In this document: positions 1 through 6,863 of the stretch, one piece after another
How the letters are laid out: every line of letters starts with the position of its first letter
How positions within the stretch are numbered: the stretch's first letter is position 1
Source of the DNA: Methanolobus sp.
GTDB taxonomy: Archaea; Halobacteriota; Methanosarcinia; Methanosarcinales; Methanosarcinaceae
Length of the DNA: 32,101 bases
Assembly (NCBI RefSeq): GCF_030682845.1
Contig: NZ_JAUXNK010000020.1
Location: 1 to 32,101, forward strand
Reading direction: 5' to 3'
Notes under the pieces: model-generated
Told to the model about the DNA's origin: nothing
The model's database searches: none
The model's input: only the letters and a program-made list of their open reading frames with translations
Made by a program: the position numbers and the translations under genes

Positions 1-1
1 T

Positions 2-2554
2 GACCTTCATAAGCTGCCGATCCTGCCCCTTGCAGAGAGTTGCCCTGAATGTGAGAACTACTACTCGTGTCCTGTCACTCGTATACTCCATGAGCACAGG
101 ACCTGCGACGGTATTGCACTCACGTATCAGAAACTTGTGGCACTGATGATGGCATGCAGCAGCAGGCCAAACACCACAGCTGAGCAGGTGCTGAAGAACA
201 TATCCCATATCCACAACGCAGTTCTCGATGAGGTTCACGAGATACAATACGGGAGATCGACCGGGATAACCATCTACAGTGATGCCTGGAAGGACATGAA
301 ATGGCTGAACACCACCCGGTACCTTTCTCTCATGGAAGACTTCGATCATATCCGCAAGGTGGTGGTTGCCTTTGGGATGATGTTAAGCGAGGCGGACGTT
401 CAGAACGCAGTGATGCAGACGTACAATAACGCTGCAGATGACAACTATTTCCGGCACAAGCTGAGCAAGACCCTCAAGAACTGCTATTGCGACGTGGGTG
501 AGAACAGTACAAAGTTCATCATGGCAGTGTATAGCGATATCATCAAGCTCACCATTGCCAGAAAAGAATACAAGCTGTCCATGCTCGATGTGCTTGACCT
601 GTACAGGATAATGAACATTGTCACAAGCGAGCAGGTCGTGATACACGGGATACGCGATCGGGGTATCATCAAGATCAGGATGGTCGCGGTGGACCGGATG
701 TTCACCAGCATGCTTGGCTCTTTTATCATGAGCATCCAGAACAAGGCAAAGCGCACACTGCTCACGTCGGCCACGATCTGCAGCCATGACTATGACCAGT
801 ATTTTATGGGCAGCGTCCGCCCCCATGACATTACCTTCGGGATGGGCGGGGATCCCATGAACACCAACTCGAAGATGCTTATCCTTGCAGACTCGAAAAA
901 GTATGGAGCAATTGGCAGGAACTCCCGGTATAACAAAAAGCATGAGATCCTGGACCGGGTAACAACAGTGCTCAATCTGTACGGGGATGAGGACTGCACC
1001 ATAATCACACTGAGCATAGCGGAGGCTGTGGAGATGGAGAAAGACCTGGAAGCGCTCGGGCATCCTCACAGGGTGGCCTACTACAAGGCCCCTGAAATGA
1101 TGGGTGTTTCGTCCGATGCCAGGGTGATGATCGCTATAGGAACGGCAATGAAACCCGCGAATTCTTTCGATGCTATATGCAAGACAAAGGAAGGGTCGCT
1201 CATCCTCCGGGAAGAGGCGGTACATTGTGACACCTGGCAGGCATGGTCCAGGGTGAAGGACCCTGGAGGCAAGGTACCGAGCCTGGTGTTTGCATTGGGT
1301 TGTAGCCTGGAGGAATGTGAGAACATTGTGACCTGGGGTTTCGGGAGAACAGTTGAGATCAGAGAAGGTAAGAACGGACAAAAGAAGGAGGTAAAGGTAA
1401 TGGTGGACAGAAATGTGGTAACCTCTCCAAAGATAGTCTTATGCAGGGAATTTGAGAGGATGCTGGAAACAGCGAAAAAGCACAAACCTTTTAAAAACAT
1501 TTTAAGGGCATTAAAAGAGAATCGAACTCCTGACCAAAAAGCCCCCATATATTATATTACGGGGGCTTTCAGGCAAAATGTTAGATATGTTTTAGAATGT
1601 TCAAAGTTCGATCTTATTAAGTACCATCTTCTCAACAGGTCTGATACCTTTGCAGAGCAGAATGTCAATGGTACTCAATATTTCAGGGTCTCTGTTCCAG
1701 TGACTGACACCATCATCGAGAACCATATTGCAGGCAAGATAACCATCGGTTCTTACTCCACCAGCAGGGAAGGAACTTGTAAATGGTTATGCTTCGATGT
1801 TGATGCACACCGAAAGCCGGGTGACAGCGAGGAAGATGTCATTGAGAAAGAGCTCAAGGCAGAGGACGACCTCAAGAAGCTCACTTCCTTTCTGGACAGC
1901 GTTGAAGCGAAGTACCTGGTAGAGTCTTCCGGTTCTCCTCATTCATACCATGTGTGGATGTTCATCGAGGATGTTGCAGTCGAGAAAGCTTACTACTTCG
2001 CCAATGCAATTGCTAAGGAAGCGGGCTTTGATGGTGAGGTGAACCCAAAACAGAGGACATGGAACAAGGACAATCAGTATGGCAACCTTGTGAAATTGCC
2101 TTTTGCATTGCACAGAAAACACAGGGTCTTTTCGCATATCCATGGATGGGAAGGTGAAGCCATGGACATTGCTGTCTATGATATTTCAGACATTGATATT
2201 CCAAAGACAAGAAAGAACAGAAGCATGTCCTTGAGACCGGTTGATGTAAAGCTCAAAGGTGTAAGGCCATGCATCCTGGCTGCTCTTGAAAAAGATCTTT
2301 CCGGTGACCAGGGCAATAAGATGCGAGTGGGCATAGTTCGTGAGTTCTACAATTTTGGTATGACAGATAAGGAACAGCTCATCGATCTGTTCAGGGGTCA
2401 AAACGATTTCGATCATGGAAAAACAGAGTATCACGTCACCAAGATCATTGAAAGAGAATTCAATGTCTGGCCTAGGGAGACCTTGCTTGAAAGGTGTCCC
2501 AGGTACCTGAACTGCGAGAACTGTGATAGGTTCGACTGCAAGGGGACACAATGA
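2..2554 (+). CDS. Fe-S helicase (XPD/DinG-type) fused to TOTE-like primase, 5'-partial
   Basis: The reading frame is open from base 2, so the N-terminus with Walker A lies outside the window. Four Cys codons at 41, 50, 68 and 104 have the spacing of the XPD/Rad3/DinG 4Fe-4S cluster, and a DEVH box follows at about 227-238, the order expected for that family. The later QAWSRVKDPGGK resembles helicase motif VI. The second half (about 1550-2400) resembles archaeo-eukaryotic primases of the TOTE type: FDVDAH (catalytic Asp pair, near 1793), SGSPHSYHVW (SxH motif, near 1928) and a GNLVKLPFALHRK stretch (near 2090). A CPRYLNCENCDRFDC cluster near the C-terminus looks zinc-binding. The likely role is unwinding and priming for replication of a mobile element. 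Neighbours with phage-type sequence support that. Domain calls are from remembered motifs; the fusion itself is read directly from one frame. Confidence 0.8.
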   Translation, partial: DLHKLPILPLAESCPECENYYSCPVTRILHEHRTCDGIALTYQKLVALMMACSSRPNTTAEQVLKNISHIHNAVLDEVHEIQYGRSTGITIYSDAWKDMKWLNTTRYLSLMEDFDHIRKVVVAFGMMLSEADVQNAVMQTYNNAADDNYFRHKLSKTLKNCYCDVGENSTKFIMAVYSDIIKLTIARKEYKLSMLDVLDLYRIMNIVTSEQVVIHGIRDRGIIKIRMVAVDRMFTSMLGSFIMSIQNKAKRTLLTSATICSHDYDQYFMGSVRPHDITFGMGGDPMNTNSKMLILADSKKYGAIGRNSRYNKKHEILDRVTTVLNLYGDEDCTIITLSIAEAVEMEKDLEALGHPHRVAYYKAPEMMGVSSDARVMIAIGTAMKPANSFDAICKTKEGSLILREEAVHCDTWQAWSRVKDPGGKVPSLVFALGCSLEECENIVTWGFGRTVEIREGKNGQKKEVKVMVDRNVVTSPKIVLCREFERMLETAKKHKPFKNILRALKENRTPDQKAPIYYITGAFRQNVRYVLECSKFDLIKYHLLNRSDTFAEQNVNGTQYFRVSVPVTDTIIENHIAGKITIGSYSTSREGTCKWLCFDVDAHRKPGDSEEDVIEKELKAEDDLKKLTSFLDSVEAKYLVESSGSPHSYHVWMFIEDVAVEKAYYFANAIAKEAGFDGEVNPKQRTWNKDNQYGNLVKLPFALHRKHRVFSHIHGWEGEAMDIAVYDISDIDIPKTRKNRSMSLRPVDVKLKGVRPCILAALEKDLSGDQGNKMRVGIVREFYNFGMTDKEQLIDLFRGQNDFDHGKTEYHVTKIIEREFNVWPRETLLERCPRYLNCENCDRFDCKGTQ
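1538..1569. repeat. Perfect 9-bp inverted repeat inside the helicase-primase linker
   Basis: AAAGCCCCC (1538-1546) and GGGGGCTTT (1561-1569) are perfect complements around a 14-nt AT-only-to-C loop. It lies in an AT-rich stretch (about 1485-1600) between the helicase and primase modules and encodes part of the primase entry segment (KAPIYYITGAF). It resembles a terminator stem, but there is no long T-run after it. Confidence 0.75.
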
Positions 2555-2757
2555 CCTTCACTCCAGTATCCCATCTCTGCATCCATTGCAAGGTGTTGTC
2601 ATGTGACCGACCTGTCCGGTTTATTTTGAGAATTGTTTCCTTGCGAGTATTTCCTATTATACTATACATATCTTATTTTTCCATATATAAGGGATTAGAG
2701 AAAAGTAGGACAAGTCGGGCAGGGTACAAAGTTTTCAGCTATTCAAGGGGTGGTAGT
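2551..2757 (+). pseudogene. Degenerate upstream copy of the small Cys-rich gene at 2758
   Basis: An ATG overlaps the helicase stop codon as ATGA. The first ~20 codons (MTFTPVSHLCIHCKVL...) match the start of the downstream gene (MNFAPVSCMCLYCKER...), both in protein and in DNA (CTCCAGTATCC and ATTGCAAGG are shared). After about base 2615 the similarity ends and the frame runs through promoter-like AT-rich DNA straight into the downstream gene in the same frame. I read this as a truncated tandem copy. It could also be translated as one 131-residue protein ending at 2946. Confidence 0.5.
2682..2691 (+). promoter_or_regulatory. Probable TATA box for the 2758 gene
   Basis: The sequence catatataag sits about 70 bases before the ATG at 2758 in an AT-rich stretch. 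It would start transcription near 2715 and favours 2758 as the true start. Confidence 0.4.
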
Positions 2758-2946
2758 ATGAACTTTGCTCCAGTATCCTGCATGTGCCTGTATTGCAAGG
2801 AGAGGACCTTCATCAGAGGACAGTTTGACAGGGTCACCTGCCTCAAATGTAGAGAGATGATGAAAGTGATCACGGGATGGAAGTTAAGGCTATCCAGAAT
2901 ACCGGTCATTCCAGGCGAGAATGCCTCAAATTTGCCCGTGGTTTAA
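2758..2946 (+). CDS. Small Cys-rich zinc-ribbon-like protein (62 aa)
   Basis: The product has paired cysteines, CMCLYC near the N-terminus and CLKC about 20 residues later, a layout that usually binds one zinc ion. A GGGGTGGT motif lies just before the ATG as a ribosome-binding site, and a TATA box lies about 70 bases upstream. It follows the helicase-primase gene inside the decaying mobile-element block. I do not recognise a named family; a nucleic-acid-binding role would fit but is a guess. Confidence 0.6.
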   Translation: MNFAPVSCMCLYCKERTFIRGQFDRVTCLKCREMMKVITGWKLRLSRIPVIPGENASNLPVV

Positions 2947-3031
2947 AGAACAGAGGTTAATACCAGCCGGAAAAACCGAACGCAAACAAAAAAGATAGAT
3001 ATTTTCTAACGTTCAAAAAAGAGGGAATGAG

Positions 3032-3299
3032 ATGACCACTAAAAAAATAATTCTGCAAACGATCAGAAAACACTGCCTTGAATGTGTGTGGGTCGCCGAT
3101 GGAAGTTGAGCTGTGCACATCTGCGAATTGTGTACTATATCCGTACAGGTTTGGAAAGGACCCACAGCCAAACCTTCGCAGATCCAAGATTATGGGTGTC
3201 AATAACACAGATCAATTTTCCAATAACTCAACGCCTGTGCGTAAGAAAATCTCTCTAGAATCAACGAACGCAGAAAAGGTGGTACCTTCGTATGGATAA
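3032..3299 (+). pseudogene. Frameshifted phage-type zinc-binding protein
   Basis: From ATG 3032 the frame reads MTTKKIILQTIRKHCLEC and then hits a stop at 3107-3109. Another frame picks up at about 3084 with CGSPMEVELCTSANC and then LYPYRFGKDP. Joined, these give the Cys-rich small protein common in prophages and archaeal proviruses (...HCLEC-x-GGS..EV..C....CPL.PYRFG...). The break falls in a gtgtgtggg dinucleotide run, so a slippage indel is the simple explanation. A weak purine-rich ribosome-binding site (gaggga) precedes the ATG. The family match is from memory. Confidence 0.55.
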
Positions 3300-3353
3300 G
3301 CATTTTTGAGGCGTTTTTGGCTTGAATTTTGGCATTTTTAACAAGAGGATATT

Positions 3354-3722
3354 ATGGAAATACAACAGATCAACATTAACGAATTCAGACCTTTCGTCAA
3401 CGACCCAAAGGCCCATCCCGGAAACCAGATGAGCATGCTAAAGCAGTCATTAAGAGAGTTCGGCTGGACCAATCCTATCCTTATCACATCCGATAAGATG
3501 GTCGTAGCAGGTCATACAAGACACCAGGCTGCCCCTGAGCCGGGCCTATTCGGTGGTTTCGGCACGACACAGATTGAGTTACATGATCGCGTCTGTTGCG
3601 GAGTTGAACTTGATCCACGTTACTGTGATGTGACTGTTCAAAGGTATGTCAACCTGAATGGCGATTGTAAGCTGAAAATAAACAGCGAGGTATACACATG
3701 GGAAAGAAGAAGGGCAGCTTAA
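3354..3722 (+). pseudogene. ParB-like/DNA methyltransferase fusion with internal deletion
   Basis: Residues 1 to about 60 are a ParB/Srx-like N-terminal domain, ending in VVAGHTRHQA, the usual GHTR motif. The next residues, GLFGGFGTTQIE and then GVELDPRYCDVTVQRY, are the C-terminal end of an N4/N6-adenine DNA methyltransferase (FGGSGTT AdoMet motif and ELDPRYCD signature). Phages and proviruses often carry a full ParB-methyltransferase protein of about 400 residues. Here roughly 250-300 residues between the two ends, including the DPPY-type catalytic site, are missing while the frame is kept. An AGAGG ribosome-binding site precedes the ATG. The product is very unlikely to methylate DNA. Confidence 0.7.
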
Positions 3723-4132
3723 TAATGGCCGAAGTATCCGAGCCGCTCATCAAACTCCTCAAGACCGGTGTCCCTGTGATCCATGCATGTGATGCCGTGG
3801 GAATCACGTCTGTCACCTACTACGACTGGATGAAGCGCGGAGAACAAGAAACAACGGGCCATTATCATGATTTCTACCTGCAGATAAAAAAGGCCAGGGC
3901 AGAGGCCATTGCCAGGAATGTTGCTATCATCCAGAAAGCAGCACCTCATACATGGCAGGCTGCAGCATGGTGGCTTGAGCGCACCTGTCCTGCGGAGTTT
4001 GGAAAACGTGGGGTGGAGATCAATATGGCCCAGAACAACGTACAGATCAACCCCGATGAAACGCGAGAGAGGATCGCTTACAAGATCAATTGCATTGCAG
4101 CCAGGCTCAGAGCCCCAGATGACCCTGAGTGA
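3698..4132 (+). CDS. Phage terminase small subunit-like protein
   Basis: A 144-residue protein with an N-terminal helix-turn-helix region (GVPVIHACDAVGITSVTYYDWMKRG), followed by a segment typical of small terminases (AEAIARNVAIIQKAA and WQAAAWWLERTCPAEFG). In viruses this subunit recognises the packaging site and recruits the large terminase. It starts inside the end of the preceding gene; an alternative Met is at 3725. After the stop at 4130-4132 the same frame continues as YSDDELQQVEVLGQEMIEDS, which looks like the normal C-terminus of this family, so the stop may be a premature nonsense change. The gene lies directly before large-terminase fragments, the usual order. Confidence 0.65.
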   Translation: MGKKKGSLIMAEVSEPLIKLLKTGVPVIHACDAVGITSVTYYDWMKRGEQETTGHYHDFYLQIKKARAEAIARNVAIIQKAAPHTWQAAAWWLERTCPAEFGKRGVEINMAQNNVQINPDETRERIAYKINCIAARLRAPDDPE

Positions 4133-4382
4133 TATAGCGATGACGAGCTCCAGCAAGTGGAAGTTCTGGGCCAGGAGATGATCGAGGATTCCAGGGTGTC
4201 GAAGGTTGTCAATTTCCTGCGCATAGTGGTTGGCGTGGACCCGGCGGTCACATCATGTCCTGGATACCGTCCACGCAACACCACAGAAATGGGCACAGGA
4301 GATCATTGTAGCCTACTACAAGCACTCGGCAGACCGGGGCCGAAGCGCTCTGTACGAGCAGGGTAAGGTTTATCGTGTGTGA
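4133..4382 (+). pseudogene. Remnant of terminase large subunit
   Basis: Two frames carry recognisable pieces of the terminase nuclease domain. Near 4205-4247 is NFLRIVVGVDPAVTS, the VDP...TS start of the nuclease fold. From 4287 in another frame comes KWAQEIIVAYYKHSAD and then ALYEQGKVYRV before a TGA at 4380-4382. In intact proteins these pieces are separated by well over a hundred residues, so the gene has lost its ATPase domain and at least two internal segments. Confidence 0.6.
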
Positions 4383-4420
4383 ACTACCACTCGGCTAAAT
4401 CTTTGGCTTAGTGTTAGTTC
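4381..4420. repeat. Imperfect inverted repeat, possible IS200/IS605-type end or terminator
   Basis: Bases 4381-4399 (GAACTACCACTCGGCTAAA) and 4402-4420 (TTTGGCTTAGTGTTAGTTC) pair at 15 of 19 positions around a 2-nt centre. It abuts the stop codon of the terminase relic and marks the boundary between the element remnant and the flavoprotein gene. The TGAACTACCACTC part resembles hairpin ends of IS200/IS605 elements in methanogens; a bidirectional terminator is an alternative. Confidence 0.5.
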
Positions 4421-4471
4421 AGGGATACACTATGAAGAACATATTTATGCCTCTATTCCATAATTTCTTTC

Positions 4472-5122
4472 ATGGCATTAAAAGCAACCTTTCTGAATTG
4501 CACTTTGAAGCGTTCTCCCAAAATATCAAATACGAGAGCTCTTATTGACAAAGCTGCAAAGTTATTTAATGAGCTAGATGTTGAAAGTGAAATTATAAGA
4601 GTTGTGGATTATAACGTCAAGTTTGGTGTTTCCTCTGACGAGGGGGAAGGTGACGAATGGCCTCTGATATTGGATAAGATAAAAGCATGTGATATCCTCG
4701 TTATAGGATCTCCTATATGGTTTGGGGTTCGTTCATCTGTGGCACAGTTAGTTTTGGAGAGACTTGATGGGACTTATGAAGAAAGTGATCCCCAAACAGG
4801 TAGGTTCCCTCTTTATGGTAAAGTTGCGGGTGTCATTGTCACAGGTAACGAGGATGGTGCACATAATGTAGCAGCTCATACTCTCTTCAATCTGACTCAT
4901 CTGGGATGTACTGTCCCCCCAAATGTAGATAGTTATTGGGTCGGTGCTGCAGGCCCGGGTCCAAGCTACATAGCTGCTGGTGGGGAGAAGCATCTTTATA
5001 CCAACAAAACAGTGCGATACATGGTGAATAATCTTGTTTTCTTTGCAAAACTTTTAAAAGATAATCCAATTCCTACTAACCTGAAAAAACTATATGAGGA
5101 TGCACTGGATGAAAGTGAATAA
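4472..5122 (+). CDS. Flavodoxin-fold NAD(P)H-dependent FMN reductase
   Basis: A 216-residue protein with the flavodoxin-like fold of NADPH-dependent FMN reductases. LNCTLKRSPKISNTRALIDKA matches the FMN phosphate-binding region after strand 1, and ILVIGSPIWFGVRSSVAQ matches the loop after strand 3 that contacts the isoalloxazine ring. The length is typical. It probably reduces quinones or other acceptors with NAD(P)H; the true substrate is unknown. A TATA-like catatttatg lies about 26-35 bases before the ATG and no ribosome-binding site is visible, so the mRNA is probably leaderless. It stands alone. Confidence 0.75.
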   Translation: MALKATFLNCTLKRSPKISNTRALIDKAAKLFNELDVESEIIRVVDYNVKFGVSSDEGEGDEWPLILDKIKACDILVIGSPIWFGVRSSVAQLVLERLDGTYEESDPQTGRFPLYGKVAGVIVTGNEDGAHNVAAHTLFNLTHLGCTVPPNVDSYWVGAAGPGPSYIAAGGEKHLYTNKTVRYMVNNLVFFAKLLKDNPIPTNLKKLYEDALDESE

Positions 5123-5395
5123 TAATTTCAGGACTCCATTCATAGCATTTGAGGCGTCACCTTTAATTTCGTATTTTTCAGATTCAAACGAAATGCTAGT
5201 ATATGGAAGTAACACACATCCTGCAACCTTAGAAGGCACAACAAATCTTGGTGGCTATGTTACAATACTCCGAAGTGCCGCCCCGAAATGAATTTAAAGT
5301 TCCACTATAATGGTTCAAGCATGAATCAGTTTCTTGCTATTTAATTATAAAGGACCTTATTCTTTTCATCCGTACATCATAGGTTTACTTCGTAT

Positions 5396-6364
5396 TCATT
5401 TGACCCAATAATCCTTTTCCCTTTTATCATCCGCAGGAGCTTTAAGTTCTTCAGGATACGGGTAGAGGAATGTATCCTCATAGGCATCCTCCCCAAAAGA
5501 GCGCGATGCAAACATCCTCATGACTTCAATAACAGCATCCAAGCTTATCCGATTATTGCTGAAACGTCCAAGCATTTCCTCGAAGAAAGAGATCTCTTCT
5601 GAGTTTTCGCATTCAAAAGCAAAGAACATATTTCTTAAAGCATCCATTTTCAAAGCAAGGCTACCGGGCTTTTTCAGCAACTGCTTCAACAAAGATTCGT
5701 AATCTTTTATCATCTGAGCGATTTCTATTTCCCTTCGTATCAGTTCTGACATCTCAGTGAAGACTGAATTACTATAGGACATGAAAAGGAAACGGTTGTT
5801 CTTATGGAAACTGAGCAACTCATCATAAGAACTTGTCTCTTTCACATACCTGAAATTCGTAAAAGCGTACAACTGGGTAAGGAAATGATGACGTATATGA
5901 CTGTTGCGCAACCGTTCATTCTCTTCGATGGGATATCCTTCATACCGTACAATGACCTGACCTGCAAAAAGACCCGCACCTCTCCCTATAACAGGAGACA
6001 TGCTTACACCGGAATATATTTTTACATCATCGACTCCCATACTTGGGGAGAGGCCTTTGTATATGAAACCGTCTATGTGGTCGATGTTATCGAGGAAACG
6101 GGTAGTAAAGGAATTCATTCTTTCCGTGAGGTCTTCCCCGGTCTTTGGCTGGATCAGGCGATGTTCACCATTCTGCCTTACAATCCTCAAAGTGTCCCTG
6201 GGAACCCCCAGACCTATTTCAACCTCCGGGCATACTTTAATAAAATCAACAAGAGGGATGAGATCTCGCACTATCTGAGAAGGGATCACTTGTCCGTTAT
6301 ATCGCACTTTATCGAATTCAAGACATCTGCTTACTAGAACAGTTGGCCGTGGAAAACTTCTCAT
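5396..6364 (-). CDS. DUF523/DUF1722 (YbgA-like) protein
   Basis: The N-terminal half (VLVSRCLEFDKVRYNGQ, then CPEVEIGLGVPRDTLRI) is a DUF523 domain with its usual Cys residues. The C-terminal half (FLTQLYAFTNFRYVKE...LLSFHKNNRFLFMSYS) is a DUF1722/YbgA domain. The fused pair is a known architecture of about 320 residues with no agreed function. I start at the Met at 6364 (MRSFPRPTVLVSRC), which gives 322 residues. The open frame extends 50 codons upstream, but that part translates a TA repeat and a promoter-like stretch. An 18-bp palindrome lies 11 bases before the start. Confidence 0.8.
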   Translation of the reverse strand: MRSFPRPTVLVSRCLEFDKVRYNGQVIPSQIVRDLIPLVDFIKVCPEVEIGLGVPRDTLRIVRQNGEHRLIQPKTGEDLTERMNSFTTRFLDNIDHIDGFIYKGLSPSMGVDDVKIYSGVSMSPVIGRGAGLFAGQVIVRYEGYPIEENERLRNSHIRHHFLTQLYAFTNFRYVKETSSYDELLSFHKNNRFLFMSYSNSVFTEMSELIRREIEIAQMIKDYESLLKQLLKKPGSLALKMDALRNMFFAFECENSEEISFFEEMLGRFSNNRISLDAVIEVMRMFASRSFGEDAYEDTFLYPYPEELKAPADDKREKDYWVK

Positions 6365-6374
6365 ATGTTTAAAG

Positions 6375-6392
6375 TATATCCCGTGGGATATA
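6375..6392. promoter_or_regulatory. Perfect palindrome upstream of the DUF523/DUF1722 gene
   Basis: TATATCCCGTGGGATATA is an 8-bp perfect inverted repeat with a GT centre. It lies between the start codon and a TATA-like cttaaaag (about 6412-6419 on the minus strand), a good place for a repressor site. Confidence 0.5.
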
Positions 6393-6452
6393 GTCGTAAC
6401 GCATGAAAAAGCACTTTTAAGCAGTGATCTGATTGACAAGAAGAGTACAAAA

Positions 6453-6476
6453 ATATATATATATATATATATATAT
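6453..6476. repeat. TA dinucleotide repeat
   Basis: A run of about 11-12 TA units upstream of the DUF523/DUF1722 gene; probably a variable microsatellite. Confidence 0.85.
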
Positions 6477-6498
6477 TTATGGTTTATAAAAATACTCT

Positions 6499-6630
6499 TT
6501 TCTTGTAGGAGCATTTAATTTTAACCTCTTGTGAGCGATTTTTGGTACATCGATAATAGCAAGGATGGTCCATATTGTGGTAGGTCTTGCAGCAGTCTAT
6601 ATGATATACTTCGCTGCAACAAAGAAGTAA
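6499..6630 (+). pseudogene. C-terminal relic of a DUF378 membrane protein
   Basis: The frame reads FLVGAFNFNLL, an in-frame TGA (6532-6534), then AIFGTSIIARMVHIVVGLAA and VYMIYFAATKK before TAA. This matches the second half of the ~65-residue DUF378 family (...GLVGLFNFDLV.AIFG....R..Y.LVGLAG.Y...). The first transmembrane segment is missing and the internal stop breaks the rest. A short piece from ATG 6565 could still be translated (21 residues). Confidence 0.55.
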
Positions 6631-6718
6631 GGGGTATTACCAAAATCAATTGTATATGTAGTGTGCAGAAGGTAGGTTTCTGATATTTTCTGCAATAACT
6701 TTGATATGGAGGGACAAA

Positions 6719-6841
6719 ATATTATTTCTAAGTATAAGCACATGGCAACCAGAAAACAGTGACAGGGTCATCGAACACTTCAAGAAACTGAGGCCTCCTG
6801 CAGGCATCAATGTCATCAACCAGTTCGTTGGTATCCGATAA
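6719..6841 (+). pseudogene. N-terminal relic of a DUF3303-like small protein
   Basis: The frame LFLSISTWQPENSDRVIEHF, continuing with KKLRPPAGINVINQFVGIR and a stop, resembles the first half of small ferredoxin-fold proteins of the DUF3303 type in Methanosarcina. A clear GGAGG (6708-6712) stands six bases before an ATA triplet at 6719, where the ATG should be, so the start codon seems to have mutated. The C-terminal half is missing. The family call is from memory. Confidence 0.4.
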
Positions 6842-6863
6842 TGGGAAATACTGAATATAGACA

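Noticed and set aside
383-1381. 332-codon frame on the minus strand
   Set aside because: Antisense shadow of the helicase, His/Cys-rich and without recognisable domains.
5094-5291. 65-codon frame overlapping the end of the flavoprotein gene
   Set aside because: No ribosome-binding site, no recognisable features, starts inside the preceding gene.
6365-6514. N-terminal extension of the DUF523/DUF1722 gene by 50 codons
   Set aside because: It translates a TA microsatellite into an IYIYIY run and covers promoter-like DNA and a palindrome; the family starts at MRSFPRP.
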